The position numbers and the translations under genes were made by a program. Positions 25,632 to 38,834 of a DNA stretch of 64,000 bases are shown here, one piece after another (the first letter of the stretch is position 1; each line of letters begins with the position of its first letter). A model generated the notes under the pieces. The model was given only the letters and a program-made list of their open reading frames with translations. It was not told where the DNA came from and made no database searches. Source of the stretch: an uncultured SAR86 cluster bacterium. Lineage in GTDB: Bacteria > Pseudomonadota > Gammaproteobacteria > Magnimaribacterales > AG-339-G14. Location: positions 1 through 64,000 of the forward strand of contig CACMKG010000004.1 of NCBI GenBank assembly GCA_902614235.1. The letters run 5' to 3'.

Positions 25632-26987
25632 TTGAATATTGTAATCCTTGGTGCAGGGCAAGTCGGATCAGAATTATCAGAAATTCTGGCAGAAGAGCAC
25701 AATGTAACCCTCATCGATATCAACGAAGAAAAACTACATAAAATTTCTGATCACAACGATCTAAGAACAATTTGTGGAAACTGTTGCTATCCGAGAACTT
25801 TAGAATCAGCCGATATAGAGTCAGCGGATCTTGCTGTTGCAATGACCCAATGGGACGAAGTCAATATGGTTGCCTGTCAAATGATAAAACATATAAATAA
25901 AAAAACTAAAACTATGGCAAGAATTCGAGCTACTCAATATTTAGCTGGAAAGGGAAGAGAAATTTTTGAAGCAGGAGATTATTCCATTGATGTGATAATT
26001 AGTCCTGAAAATTTAATTACCAATTACATAACAAAATTAATAGAGCTTCCTGGTGCAATGCAAGTTTTGGATTTTGGAAATTCTATGGCTTCAATGGTGC
26101 AAGTTAAAGCAACAAAAGGAGCTCCGATAACTGGTCATAAAATTTCAGAATTAAAAGATCATATTCCTAGTGCCGACACTAGAGTTGCAGCTATTTATAG
26201 AAGCAATGAATTAATTATTCCTACTGGCGACGATTTCATTGAAGAAAAAGATGAAGTATTTTTTATTACGGCAAGATCTAATTTAAGAAAAGTTATGTCA
26301 GAGATTAGAGAAGAAGGCGCCCGATATAAAAATATAATGATAGCTGGTGGTGGAAGAATTGGCAGAAGAATTGCCAAAGCCTTAGAGAAAAATTTCAGGG
26401 TCAAAATTGTAGAAACAGACAAAGAGAGATGCGTTTATTTATCAGAAAAACTTTCGAACAGTTTAGTTTTGCATGGTGATACTTCTGACTCAGAATTATT
26501 AGATGAAGAAGGAATAGATCAAATAGACGTTTTTTGCGCAGTAACAAATAATGATGAAGCAAACGTTATGTCTTCATTGTTAGCAAAAAGGCAAGGTGCA
26601 AAAAATGTATTAACTTTGGTAAATAAGAGCAACTATATTGAACTCATCAAAGATGAAGATTTAGAAGTTTCTATCGCCCCTACACTCATTACAATTGGAG
26701 TTGTATTACAAAATGTTGTTAGCTCCAGACTCGCCAATGCATATTCTTTTAAGGGTGGAAAAGCTGAAGCTCTAGAAGTAATAGTAGATTTAGAGAAGAA
26801 CAAAGGGCTTATAGGCAAGGGGATAGATGAAATTAAGGTGCCTGAAGGCTGCATGATAGGCGCTCTTTTGAGAGACAAAGAGGTGAAAATAGCCCATCAC
26901 GACGTTAAAATAGCTGAAAACGACCATTTAGTGATATTTTTAGCTGACAAAAGCAATTTTCAAAAGTTAGAAAGCTCTTTGGCTTAA
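25632..26987 (+). CDS. trkA: Trk potassium system NAD-binding subunit TrkA
   Basis: Cytosolic gating ring subunit of the Trk K+ uptake system. The 451 residues comprise two RCK halves, each with a nucleotide motif: ILGAGQVGSELSEIL (4-18) and IAGGGRIGRRIAKAL (about 237-251), followed by TrkA_C domains. The start is TTG with no competing ATG nearby. The channel subunit trkH follows after 24 bases. Confidence 0.95.
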   Translation: MNIVILGAGQVGSELSEILAEEHNVTLIDINEEKLHKISDHNDLRTICGNCCYPRTLESADIESADLAVAMTQWDEVNMVACQMIKHINKKTKTMARIRATQYLAGKGREIFEAGDYSIDVIISPENLITNYITKLIELPGAMQVLDFGNSMASMVQVKATKGAPITGHKISELKDHIPSADTRVAAIYRSNELIIPTGDDFIEEKDEVFFITARSNLRKVMSEIREEGARYKNIMIAGGGRIGRRIAKALEKNFRVKIVETDKERCVYLSEKLSNSLVLHGDTSDSELLDEEGIDQIDVFCAVTNNDEANVMSSLLAKRQGAKNVLTLVNKSNYIELIKDEDLEVSIAPTLITIGVVLQNVVSSRLANAYSFKGGKAEALEVIVDLEKNKGLIGKGIDEIKVPEGCMIGALLRDKEVKIAHHDVKIAENDHLVIFLADKSNFQKLESSLA

Positions 26988-27011
26988 TTTATTGAATTTT
27001 AACAGAAAATA

Positions 27012-28463
27012 ATGAAATATAGACTAATTTCACAGATTTTAGGCATAGGTCTAATTATTTTTTCTCTTTTTCAGCTCTTACCAATTGTAATTGCCTTAAT
27101 TTACCAAGAAGAATCTACTGTCTCTTTTGCAAATTCATTCTTAATTACTTTTATATCGGGATTATTTCTGGTAGCTGTTAACTTTAATAAAGAATACGAA
27201 GATTTAAAGATCAGAGATGGGTTTTTATTAACTGTTTTGCTTTGGTTTACTTACTCTATATTTGCAAGTTTGCCGTTTTTTTTTGAAAATAGCAGCAATA
27301 TAACAATAGTGAATGCTTACTTTGAAGCTGTATCAGGCCTCACAACTACTGGGGCGTCTATTTTCACTGATTTAGATAGTCAACTTAAATCCATATTGTT
27401 TTACAGAGCCATGCTGCAATGGCTTGGAGGCTTAGGAATAATAGTATTGGCCCTTGCTCTCTTTCCATTGCTTGGTATAGGCGGAATGCAGCTTTATAGA
27501 GGTGAAACGCAGGGATCTGTTTCTGGTACCAAATTAAGGCCAAAAATGGCAGAGACAGGCAAATCTTTGTGGCAAGTATACTTGATGCTCACTTTTACCT
27601 GTTTTTTTTGCTATTTATTTTCTGGAATGGGTCTGTTTGACGCAATTACTCACTCTTTTACAACAGTTGCAATAGGTGGATTCTCTAATTATGACGAGAG
27701 CTTTGCCTATTTCGATAATAATTTTCTATATTTATTTGGCTCAATTTTCATGTTTTTATCTGCCTTAAGCTTTTCCCTTCATTTTGTAGCATTAAGAAAA
27801 AGAGAGCTTAAAGGTTATTTTCTTGATCCTGAACTTAAATTTTTTTCAAACATAGCTCTTTTATCTTTTTTATTCGTATTTATCTCGATGATTGTTTTTA
27901 CTGAAAATAATGATTTGTCTTTACTTATGAAATCACTTTTTCAAACAGTATCTTTTTTAACTACAACTGGATTTACATCGGGTGATCATAGCTCTATGCC
28001 GTCTTATCTCCCCTATTTTTTAATAGGCCTTGCTGGAATGGGTGCTTGTGCTGGATCTACAGGAGGAGGAATAAAAGCAATAAGAATTTTAATCTTTTTT
28101 AAGCAAGGCATTAAAGAACTAAAAAAACTTGTCCACCCTAATTCAGTCCTCCCTCTTAAAGTAGGAAATAAGATAATTAACCAAGAAATAAAAGATTCCG
28201 TTTGGGGATTTATAGCAGTCTATATAATAACTTTAATAATTGGGACAATTCTCTTATTAGGCTCCGGGTTAAATTTTGAAACAGCATTCTCAGCTGTTTT
28301 TTCATGTATTAATAATTTGGGTCCGGCACTTGGCGATGCGACTTTCAATTACGATTCTTTAAACGAAATTAGTAAACTATTTTTGTCATTTGCAATGATC
28401 TTAGGTAGGCTAGAGATTTATACGCTGTTAGTGTTATTTACGAGCTTCTTTTGGAGGGCATAG
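27012..28463 (+). CDS. trkH: Trk potassium transporter membrane subunit TrkH
   Basis: Inner-membrane K+ channel-like subunit partnered with TrkA. The 483 residues hold four pore-like repeats; the selectivity loops are recognisable in SGLTTTGASIF, TTVAIGGFSN, LTTTGFTSGD and INNLGPALGD. The positively charged AGSTGGGIKAIRILIF after the third repeat is family-typical. It is the last gene of the def-fmt-trkA-trkH run before glyS. Confidence 0.95.
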   Translation: MKYRLISQILGIGLIIFSLFQLLPIVIALIYQEESTVSFANSFLITFISGLFLVAVNFNKEYEDLKIRDGFLLTVLLWFTYSIFASLPFFFENSSNITIVNAYFEAVSGLTTTGASIFTDLDSQLKSILFYRAMLQWLGGLGIIVLALALFPLLGIGGMQLYRGETQGSVSGTKLRPKMAETGKSLWQVYLMLTFTCFFCYLFSGMGLFDAITHSFTTVAIGGFSNYDESFAYFDNNFLYLFGSIFMFLSALSFSLHFVALRKRELKGYFLDPELKFFSNIALLSFLFVFISMIVFTENNDLSLLMKSLFQTVSFLTTTGFTSGDHSSMPSYLPYFLIGLAGMGACAGSTGGGIKAIRILIFFKQGIKELKKLVHPNSVLPLKVGNKIINQEIKDSVWGFIAVYIITLIIGTILLLGSGLNFETAFSAVFSCINNLGPALGDATFNYDSLNEISKLFLSFAMILGRLEIYTLLVLFTSFFWRA

Positions 28464-28514
28464 TAAGCACTTACTATAGTTCAAAATCATATTTAAATGA
28501 AATAGGAAATTAAA

Positions 28515-29863
28515 TTGACTGCTAAAACGATGGAAGAACTTGTGGCTCTTTGTAAGAGAAGAGGCTTTATATTTCAATCAAATGAAATCTACGGAGGTCT
28601 TCAAGGTTTGTATGACTTTGGGCCTTTAGGTGTTGAATTAAAAAATAACATTAAGCAATCTTGGTGGGCTTCTATGGTTTATGACAGAGATGACATAGAG
28701 GGCTTAGATGCGTCTATTTTGACCCACCCAGAAGTGCTGAAATATTCTGGTCACGAAGATACTTTTACAGACCCCATGGTTGACTGTAAATCATGTGGAG
28801 AAAGATTTAGAGCTGATCAAGTTCCTGATTATTGTAAAGAAGATGATTTAACTGAACCTAGACAATTTAATTTAATGTTTAAAACCAATGTGGGTCCCAT
28901 TGATGATGGAACCAGCTTTGGATATTTGAGACCTGAAACTGCGCAACAAATCTTTACTAATTTTAAAAACGTTATTGATTCTACCTCTAGAAGTTTGCCA
29001 TTCGGAATTGCACAGATTGGAAAGGCCTTTAGAAACGAGATAACCCCTAGAAACTTTATTTTTAGAGTAAGAGAATTTGAACAGATGGAGCTAGAGTATT
29101 TTGTTGATCCTGGCAACGATGATGAGTGGCATGACAAATGGGTGGAATTAAGGCTTGCTTGGTGGGAGGCTCAAGGAGTTCCTAAAGAAAAAATAAAGCT
29201 TTTGGATGTAGAAGGAAAAGAGCTGGCTCATTATTCAAAAAAGACAGTTGATTTGATGTATGAATTTCCGCACGGCTTGGAAGAATTGGAGGGAATCGCT
29301 AATCGAACTGATTTTGACCTCGGATCACATAGCAAAAATCAAGAGGACTTAGAAATTAAAGCAAAAGTAGCAAAAAATAGCTCTTCTAACGCAAAGCTAG
29401 CCATTCAGGAGCAAGATACCAACAAATGGGTAATTCCATTTGTAATCGAACCTTCTGCAGGAGTAGAAAGGGCGTTTTTGGCTATTTTAAACGAAGCCTA
29501 CAGAGAAGAAGAGCTTAATGATGGTAAAACAAGGGTTTTATTGTCTTTAAAGCCTCATTTGGCGCCAATAAAGGCTGCTGTGATACCGCTCAAGAAAAAT
29601 AACAAAGATTTAGTAGATTTGGCCTATAAACTTAAAAATCAGTTACAAAACATGAAATTGGGTAGAGTTGTGGTCGAAAATACAGGCAATATTGGTAAAA
29701 GTTACAGAAAACATGATGAAATTGGAACTCCTGTCTGTATTACAGTAGATTTTGACAGCTTGGAAAAAAATAAAGTTACTTTGAGAGACCGTGACGATAT
29801 GAGTCAGGAATCTCTAGACATAGAGGAGATTTCTTCTTTTTTTCAGCAAAAGCTTTCTAGTTA

Positions 29864-29864
<1 letters not shown>
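28515..29864 (+). CDS. glyS: Glycyl-tRNA synthetase, single-chain dimeric type
   Basis: Charges tRNA-Gly. The 449 residues are one polypeptide of the alpha2 class IIa type: [20 protein letters not shown] near the start, motif 2 in [20 protein letters not shown] (about 176-195), a motif 3 region around [13 protein letters not shown], and a C-terminal anticodon-binding domain from about 345. Most gammaproteobacteria instead use the unrelated GlyQ/GlyS heterotetramer. The start is TTG. gmhB begins on the last base of its stop. Confidence 0.93.
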
Positions 29865-32820
<2,956 letters not shown>

Positions 32821-32826
32821 TCAATA

Positions 32827-33852
32827 TTATAAATCAATAACGGAATTTAATTTAATATTTTCAGGTTTTTTTATAGAAGAAATAATTTTTTGACCTTTTG
32901 CTTTTGCTAAAGATTTTAAGGCTAAATACAAATTTTCTTCATCAAACTCTGCCGTTGCATCATCGATTAGATAAAAAACTCTCTTATCGGTATGATTAGC
33001 AGTGTACTCTCCAAAGCTTAAAAAAATCAATAAAATCAATAGTTTTTGCTCTCCTCTTGAAAGAACATTCCCTGCTTTGTCTTTTAAAATATTTACATCC
33101 AAGTCAAATCTTTGTGGTCCGAACTTTGTATATCCTCTTTTCATATCCTCTTGAAAGTTTCTTCTTAAAACTTCTATTAATTCGCCCTTCTCCCAGCCTT
33201 TATAAAAATTTAAAGACATTTTATTTATAATTTCTTTCCACTTTTTATCTAGAGTTAAATTGTTAAAAAACTGAGGAATATTTTTAATTACTTTATTTAA
33301 TATTTCTTCTCTATCTTTAGTAATTTTTTCTGCATGTTCCACCAATAATTTTGTCCAGATATTAATTTCTTCTTCATTATTTTTTTTAAGTGCAATATTT
33401 CGAGTAGAGAGAGTTTTTTTAAATTTTTTAAGATTATCTGCATAATCATGTTTCACGTGAAACATGAAATAATCTAAAAACTTTCTTCTTATTTCCTTAT
33501 CAGATTCCAGGAAGGCTAGGCTAAAGTTATTTATTAAAATTGGAAAATTTTTAAATTTATAGTCTTCTGTTTTATATCCGTTGTTAGTTGCTAAGTTCCT
33601 TCTTTTTTTTTCAAAAATTAACAAATCTCCTTCCAGCTTCGCGTTCAGTATAAAATTTTCTTTTTCACGATTTATTAGACTATTTATAGATGAAGTTCGA
33701 AAAGATCTAGATTTCAATAAGACATGTATTGCTTCTAAAACAGAAGTCTTGCCGGAACCATTTCTACCTGTGATGAGGGTTGTTTCCTGAAGATTAAAAG
33801 CTATGTCAGAAAAAGGCCTAAAATTAATTAAGTGAATTCTTGAAAGATACAT
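32827..33852 (-). CDS. recF: DNA replication and repair protein RecF
   Basis: SMC-like ATPase for RecFOR loading of RecA at gaps. Walker A is ITGRNGSGKTSVLEAI (about 27-42), the ABC-type signature is VLSRGEQKLL, and Walker B lies in VFYLIDDATAEFDEE. At 341 residues it is somewhat shorter than E. coli RecF. The codons for MFHVKH (about residues 130-135) are written by a perfect parS palindrome, listed separately. It lies 3 bases downstream of dnaN. Confidence 0.95.
   Translation of the reverse strand: MYLSRIHLINFRPFSDIAFNLQETTLITGRNGSGKTSVLEAIHVLLKSRSFRTSSINSLINREKENFILNAKLEGDLLIFEKKRRNLATNNGYKTEDYKFKNFPILINNFSLAFLESDKEIRRKFLDYFMFHVKHDYADNLKKFKKTLSTRNIALKKNNEEEINIWTKLLVEHAEKITKDREEILNKVIKNIPQFFNNLTLDKKWKEIINKMSLNFYKGWEKGELIEVLRRNFQEDMKRGYTKFGPQRFDLDVNILKDKAGNVLSRGEQKLLILLIFLSFGEYTANHTDKRVFYLIDDATAEFDEENLYLALKSLAKAKGQKIISSIKKPENIKLNSVIDL
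33447..33466. promoter_or_regulatory. parS: parS centromere site (ParB-binding palindrome) inside recF
   Basis: The 16-base sequence TGTTTCACGTGAAACA (33449-33464) is the exact consensus bacterial parS palindrome, extended here to a perfect 20-base palindrome by CATG on both sides. ParA and ParB are encoded about 9-10 kb away, and parS sites are known to cluster near oriC. ParB should load here and spread, helping origin segregation. Confidence 0.9.
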
Positions 33853-33855
33853 TTA

Positions 33856-34956
33856 TCATAATCTCATAGGCATGATTACATGTATCAAGCTTTCATCATC
33901 AATATTTTTGACTAAACAAGAGTTTTCAGAACCAAAAAAAACAAACTCTACTTCATTATTTGGAATGACAGATAAAGATTCTTGTACGTAGGATATGTTA
34001 AAACCAATTTCAAATGAATCTCCAGCGTAGTCAACAGTAACCTCCTCTTCTGCACTCTCTTTGCTAGGGTTATTAGCACAAATTTTTAAATTATCTTGAT
34101 CTAGAATAAATTTTACCCCCCTGTACTTTTCATTTGATAAAACTGCAGCTCTATTTAAAGCCGTTTGAACTGAAGATTTATTAGCTTTAAGTTTCTGCTC
34201 GGTTCCCTGAGGGAAAACTTTTTCATAATCGGGATAAGAGCCTTCAATCAATTTTGAAATAAAAGTAAATTCATCTGAAAAAACTCTTAATTGATTGGAG
34301 TTAAAGGAAATATTTACATTATCTGGATAAAGATTTAGTAATTTTTGGAGCTCTATTGCCGATTTCCTAGGAATTATTATTTTTTCATCAATAAAATCCG
34401 TTTTTATTTTGCAAGAAGCCCAAGCTAATCTGTGTCCATCCGTTGCAACTACATTTATTTGAGCAGGGGAAACTTCTAGTAAAATTCCATTTAAATAATA
34501 TCTAACATCTTGAGATGCCATAGCAAAAGACGTTTTTTCTATTAGATCTGCTAGCTCTTTTCCAGGCAAAGCTACTTCCCTTTCAAATTCACTTATTTCG
34601 GTAACCGGAAAGTCTCCTACGGGAAGAGTCGAAAAGTCTGCTTGGAATTTAAGCGCACTAATCTCTAGTTGACTTTCTAAAAGCTCAAAGGTTAAAACCG
34701 TATCCTCAGGCACAGATCTTACTAAATCAGCAAGTTTCCTAGCTGAAACCGTAGTTTCGCCTTCACTATCTAATTCTATCTTTGGAATTTTAAAAGTAAG
34801 CTCTATCTCCAAATCTGTAGCTATCAAGGTAAGCCCTTTGTTTTCTGCTTTTAAAAGGATATTAGATAGTACTGGAATAGACTGTCTTTTTTCTGCTACT
34901 GAAGCAACAAGACTCAATGCTTCAGATATTTCTTTTTTTTCTACTGTGAATTTCAT
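33856..34956 (-). CDS. dnaN: DNA polymerase III sliding clamp (beta subunit)
   Basis: Forms the dimeric ring that holds polymerase III on DNA. The 366 residues match the three-domain clamp throughout, with typical segments TDLEIELTF, FAMASQDVRYYLNGILLE, VATDGHRLAWA, FISKLIEGSYPDYEKVFP and the C-terminal VIMPMRL. It lies 3 bases downstream of dnaA and 3 bases upstream of recF, consistent with one operon. Confidence 0.97.
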   Translation of the reverse strand: MKFTVEKKEISEALSLVASVAEKRQSIPVLSNILLKAENKGLTLIATDLEIELTFKIPKIELDSEGETTVSARKLADLVRSVPEDTVLTFELLESQLEISALKFQADFSTLPVGDFPVTEISEFEREVALPGKELADLIEKTSFAMASQDVRYYLNGILLEVSPAQINVVATDGHRLAWASCKIKTDFIDEKIIIPRKSAIELQKLLNLYPDNVNISFNSNQLRVFSDEFTFISKLIEGSYPDYEKVFPQGTEQKLKANKSSVQTALNRAAVLSNEKYRGVKFILDQDNLKICANNPSKESAEEEVTVDYAGDSFEIGFNISYVQESLSVIPNNEVEFVFFGSENSCLVKNIDDESLIHVIMPMRL

Positions 34957-34959
34957 TGT

Positions 34960-36291
34960 TTAGGCAGTTAGAGCTCTTACTAATTTTTTATAATCTTCTT
35001 CGATGCCGCTATCTTCCTCTCTAAGTTCTAATATTCTTCTACATGCATGAAGAACTGTGGTATGGTCCCTGCCTCCAAAGGATTCGCCAATTTCTGGCAA
35101 ACTATGATTAGTTAATTCTTTAGCAAGACTCATCGATAATTGTCTTGGTCTAGCCAAGGAGCGATTCCTTTTGCTTGATAACAAGTCTGAAAGCTTTATA
35201 TTATAGTAATCTGAAACAGTTTTTTGTATATTGTCAATGCTTACTTGTCTTGCTTGTATAGCTAGTAAATCTTTTAAAGATTCTTTAATTAAATTCACAT
35301 CTATTGGTCTATTAGTAAATTTAGAATTTGCTCCAACCCTTTTTAAAGATCCTTCTAGTTCTCTAACATTAGATCTAACCTTTTGTGCAATATAAAAAGC
35401 ACTGTCTTGTGGTAAATCTATTCCCATTTCCTCAGATTTACTCAAAAGTATAGCAACTCTCGTCTCAAGCTCAGGCGGCTCTATAACGACAGGGAGCCCC
35501 CAACCAAGTCTTGATTTCAACCTTTCTTCTAAGCCTGAGATTTCCTTTGGATACCTATCACAAGTAAGAATCATTTGTTGACCACCTTCTAACAAAGCAT
35601 TAAAAGTGTGAAATAATTCTTCTTGAGACTGTTCTTTTCCAGCAAAAAATTGAATATCATCTATTAAAAGGGCATCGACAGTTCTATAAAAGTTTTTAAA
35701 TTCGTTAATTGCGCCTAATTGAAGGGATTTAACCATGTCGCCTACAAATCTTTCTGAATGAACGTAAACAATTTTTTTTGAGGGATTTCTTTCTTTTAAT
35801 TTATTTCCTACTGCATGCATTAGATGAGTTTTTCCCAATCCAACACCTCCATAGATAAATAGCGGATTATAGGCTCCGTCTGGCATCTCAGAAATTTGCT
35901 TAGCTGCTGCAAGGGCAACATTATTTGATTTTCCTTGTACAAATGTTTTAAAAGTAAAATTTGGAATTAAAGAATTTTCTTTGTTTGAAAATAAGGAACT
36001 CTCTCTTTTAGTTTTATCCTTTAAATTCAATAGGTTATAAGTGTTTTCTAGTTCGTAAGTTAATGAAAAATCCTTAATTCCTGCTGCCTTAGTTAAATGC
36101 TTTCTAAATTCATGATCCAGATTTTCTCTTATATATTCTTTAATGAAATCGTTTGGTGCTAAAACATAAAAAGATCTAAGGCCATTAATTTTATCTGCTT
36201 CAACCAGATCTAAAGGATTAATCCATGTGGCATATTGTTCTGAAGGCAAACTGTTTTCAAAACTTTTCTTGCACTTATTCCATATTTGCAA
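34960..36291 (-). CDS. dnaA: Chromosomal replication initiator protein DnaA
   Basis: Binds DnaA boxes and melts the origin. The 443 residues contain domain I (about 1-85), a short linker, and the AAA+ core with Walker [16 protein letters not shown] (about 147-161), Walker [14 protein letters not shown] and the sensor region around [10 protein letters not shown]. The DNA-binding domain IV ends with the signature [15 protein letters not shown]. DnaA boxes in the upstream gap suggest autoregulation. Confidence 0.97.
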   Translation of the reverse strand: MQIWNKCKKSFENSLPSEQYATWINPLDLVEADKINGLRSFYVLAPNDFIKEYIRENLDHEFRKHLTKAAGIKDFSLTYELENTYNLLNLKDKTKRESSLFSNKENSLIPNFTFKTFVQGKSNNVALAAAKQISEMPDGAYNPLFIYGGVGLGKTHLMHAVGNKLKERNPSKKIVYVHSERFVGDMVKSLQLGAINEFKNFYRTVDALLIDDIQFFAGKEQSQEELFHTFNALLEGGQQMILTCDRYPKEISGLEERLKSRLGWGLPVVIEPPELETRVAILLSKSEEMGIDLPQDSAFYIAQKVRSNVRELEGSLKRVGANSKFTNRPIDVNLIKESLKDLLAIQARQVSIDNIQKTVSDYYNIKLSDLLSSKRNRSLARPRQLSMSLAKELTNHSLPEIGESFGGRDHTTVLHACRRILELREEDSGIEEDYKKLVRALTA

Positions 36292-36342
36292 AATCTTTCT
36301 CCTAAAAAGATGCTTCCTAAATACTATTACTTTTATATAAAC

Positions 36343-36390
36343 TTATCCACAGGATATCCATTATATAAAATGTGGATAAGTTGTAGATAA
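36343..36390. promoter_or_regulatory. DnaA-box cluster between dnaA and rpmH
   Basis: Two perfect boxes face each other: TTATCCACA (36343-36351, +) and TGTGGATAA (36371-36379, the same box on the minus strand). They are followed by a one-mismatch box TGTAGATAA (36382-36390). The gap between dnaA and rpmH is AT-rich. In Pseudomonas the origin itself lies here; alternatively this is the autoregulatory dnaA promoter. Confidence 0.75.
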
Positions 36391-36400
36391 CTTATTTTAA

Positions 36401-36428
36401 TTGATTTTTTTTTAAAACTATATATTAT
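36401..36428 (+). promoter_or_regulatory. Probable promoter for rpmH-rnpA
   Basis: TTGATT (36401-36406), a 16-base T/A-rich spacer and TATTAT (36423-36428) sit 24 bases before the rpmH start, a suitable place for a sigma70-type promoter. The spacer is one base short of ideal. Confidence 0.5.
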
Positions 36429-36452
36429 CTGCGGTTCTTTATTATTCAAATC

Positions 36453-36587
36453 ATGAAAAGAACTTATCAGCCCAGTAAAATTAAAAGAAAGAGAACTCAT
36501 GGATACAGAAAGAGAGCTTCTACTTTAGGCGGACAATCAGTTCTAAAAAATAGAAGATCAAAAGGACGCAAATCCCTGACTGTTTAA
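36453..36587 (+). CDS. rpmH: Ribosomal protein L34 (bL34), too short for the ORF track
   Basis: A 44-residue basic protein of the large ribosomal subunit, beginning [20 protein letters not shown] and ending GRKSLTV, the classic bL34 termini. The middle has the usual G-Q-x-V-L-x-x-R-R pattern. It heads the rpmH-rnpA-yidD-yidC-mnmE run; rnpA starts 4 bases after its stop. The gene is unambiguous despite its size. Confidence 0.97.
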   Translation: MKRTYQPSKIKRKRTHGYRKRASTLGGQSVLKNRRSKGRKSLTV

Positions 36588-36591
36588 TCTC

Positions 36592-36924
36592 TTGAAATTG
36601 GCTTCATTAAAAAATAAGTCTGATTTTGATTTAATTTTTGAAAAAAATAACTTAAAAGTTTCTTCTGGAGAGTTTGAGGTTCTTCTTGTCTTTAAAAATA
36701 AAAAAGAAATTAATTATGGTTTCGTATTTCCAAAAAAAAATATTCATCTCGCTGTAAATAGAAATTTTGCGAAACGATCTGCCAAGGAAATGCTTAAGAC
36801 TTTAAATCCGAAAAAAGGTTTTGATATTGTATTTTTAGTAAGAAAAAAAATTATTAATTTTGACAAAGATAAAGTGAAAATAAATTTCGCTGAGCTTAAA
36901 AGAAAGATAGAATTCTGTTTTTAA
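36592..36924 (+). CDS. rnpA: Ribonuclease P protein component
   Basis: The protein cofactor of RNase P, which matures tRNA 5' ends. The 110-residue basic protein contains the weakly conserved RNP region as VNRNFAKRSAKEML (about 60-73), where most members have NRxKR. The start is TTG, 4 bases after rpmH. The sequence is divergent; synteny with rpmH and yidD supports the call. Confidence 0.88.
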   Translation: MKLASLKNKSDFDLIFEKNNLKVSSGEFEVLLVFKNKKEINYGFVFPKKNIHLAVNRNFAKRSAKEMLKTLNPKKGFDIVFLVRKKIINFDKDKVKINFAELKRKIEFCF

Positions 36925-36936
36925 ATATTCATAGTA

Positions 36937-37182
36937 GTGAAAAGAAAAATAAGCAACTTGACGTCAAAATGTTTGATATTGACTATTAGATTTTATCAAA
37001 TATTTATAAGCCCATTAACTGGAAATAATTGCAGATATCATCCAACCTGTAGCACATACTTTATTAAAAGTTTACAAATACATGGTCCAATTAAAGGATT
37101 TGTGTTGGGCGTTAAAAGAATTTTTAAGTGTCATCCCTGGGGAGGCAAAGGATATGATCCTGTGCCGGAAAAGGAAAAATAA
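36937..37182 (+). CDS. yidD: Membrane protein insertion efficiency factor YidD
   Basis: A small (81-residue) membrane-associated protein that helps YidC-dependent insertion. The diagnostic block [20 protein letters not shown] (about 20-39), with two Cys, and [14 protein letters not shown] near the end are intact. The start is GTG. Its last base is shared with the first base of yidC, so the two are coupled. Confidence 0.93.
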   Translation: MKRKISNLTSKCLILTIRFYQIFISPLTGNNCRYHPTCSTYFIKSLQIHGPIKGFVLGVKRIFKCHPWGGKGYDPVPEKEK

Positions 37183-38831
37183 TGGAAAATTTTCAAAGAT
37201 ATTTTTTAATGTTTTCAATATTGATTTTCTCTTATTTTTTGCTGATAAGATGGGATCCTCCAATACAAAATTCCAATTTAGGATTGGAGGAAAAAAATAG
37301 TGAGCGCTTACTTATTGAAGACTCACAGAATTTTGAAGAAGCTGCTCCTTTTAATGAAAACCTTTCAAATGTTGAGTCTCTTAATAATGTATGTGCTGTA
37401 AGCAACATTAAAACTTTAGAGACACCTTATTGGTCCCTGGATATTGATTTAAAAAAAGGAGAAATTGTAAAATCTACTTTGAAGAACTATCCAATTGAAA
37501 TTGACTCATTGGAAAGAAAAACTTTATTCAACAAATGCGGGCCGGAAAAATATTCACAAGTAAGCGGATTTGAATTTCTTAATAAAGAGCTAAATCCAAA
37601 AAATAATTTTTTCTCGATTAAAGAAACATATACATCTAATGGCCAAAACTTTGTTGTTTTGGAAAAAGCTGAAAAAGACTTGCTCTTCAAAAAAATTATA
37701 AGTTATAAAAATGAAGATTATTTTATTTCTGTTACTGATAAAGTTTTAAATCTTTCAGTATCTGAAATAACTTTTGCGCCCTTCTCTAAAATTGATCGAT
37801 CAAGCGTAGATTTGGATGCAGATGAAAATTCAATTTTTAATCCAGCCAGTTTTGCTTACCTTGGACCTGCTTTTCAAACCTCTAACGTCAATTACAATAA
37901 AATTTCCTTTTCAGATTTAACTGAAGAATCTTTTAGAGAACTATCTACCGAAGGTTGGGTTTCTATGTTGGAACACTATTTTATTAGCGCAATAGTGCCC
38001 GAAGAAGGATCTAATTTTATATTTCAAGCAAGGAAAAGCACAAAATCTGATGTCTTCTCAATTGGTTTGGTGGGCGAAACAAAGTCTATTTCGCCTAACG
38101 AAGAAGCTTCCTTCAATCAAAAGGTCTATTTTGGACCAAAAATTAAGAAGGAACTTCAAAAAGCACACCCTGAGCTTGATTTAGCTGTTGATTATGGCTG
38201 GCTATGGTGGATAGGACAACCAATGTATTCGGCCATGTCTTTTTTCCATGATTTAACTGGGAATTGGGGTTGGTCTATTGTGCTGGTCACAATTCTTATA
38301 AAAATCCTCTTATGGCCTTTATCTATGGTTTCTTATAGAAATATGGGAAAAATGCGAGCAGTTCAGCCCAAAATGCAAGAAATTCAGGAAAGGCACGCTG
38401 ATGATAGGCAGGCATTATCAAAAGCAATGATGGATCTTTATAAGAAAGAAAAGGTTAACCCGGCTCTTGGGTGTTTGCCAATGCTAATGCAAATGCCTTT
38501 CTTTTTGGCTTTTTATTGGGTTCTAATAGAAACAGTAGAGCTTAGGTATGCTCCTTTTTTGTTCTGGATTACTGACTTGTCAGCAAGAGATCCTTTGTTT
38601 ATTTTGCCCATTCTAAATATGGCAGCGATGTGGGGGATGCAGCAACTTCAACCACAACCAGTTGGTGCAGATCCAATCCAAGCTAACGTGTTTAAATATA
38701 TGCCTTTAATATTTGGTGTTTTATTTGCATTGTTCCCTGCTGGACTCGTCCTTTATTGGTTTCTTAATTCTCTAGTTTCCGCTGTTCAGATGGTCATGCA
38801 TGGTCCCAAAAAGGCGAAAGCAAGCGCCTAA
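37182..38831 (+). CDS. yidC: Membrane protein insertase YidC
   Basis: Inserts and folds inner-membrane proteins. The 549 residues show the gammaproteobacterial form: an N-terminal helix (about 5-22), a large periplasmic domain (about 60-330) and a conserved five-helix core from about residue 350, with NWGWSIVLVTILIKILLWPL, YKKEKVNPALGCLPMLMQMP and FPAGLVLYWFLNSL. The hydrophilic groove Arg is expected within the first core helix but cannot be verified here. It is followed after 3 bases by mnmE. Confidence 0.96.
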   Translation: MENFQRYFLMFSILIFSYFLLIRWDPPIQNSNLGLEEKNSERLLIEDSQNFEEAAPFNENLSNVESLNNVCAVSNIKTLETPYWSLDIDLKKGEIVKSTLKNYPIEIDSLERKTLFNKCGPEKYSQVSGFEFLNKELNPKNNFFSIKETYTSNGQNFVVLEKAEKDLLFKKIISYKNEDYFISVTDKVLNLSVSEITFAPFSKIDRSSVDLDADENSIFNPASFAYLGPAFQTSNVNYNKISFSDLTEESFRELSTEGWVSMLEHYFISAIVPEEGSNFIFQARKSTKSDVFSIGLVGETKSISPNEEASFNQKVYFGPKIKKELQKAHPELDLAVDYGWLWWIGQPMYSAMSFFHDLTGNWGWSIVLVTILIKILLWPLSMVSYRNMGKMRAVQPKMQEIQERHADDRQALSKAMMDLYKKEKVNPALGCLPMLMQMPFFLAFYWVLIETVELRYAPFLFWITDLSARDPLFILPILNMAAMWGMQQLQPQPVGADPIQANVFKYMPLIFGVLFALFPAGLVLYWFLNSLVSAVQMVMHGPKKAKASA

Positions 38832-38834
38832 TAA

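Noticed and set aside
28829-29137. 102-codon minus-strand ORF inside glyS
   Set aside because: Antisense shadow of motif 2 region; no independent signal.
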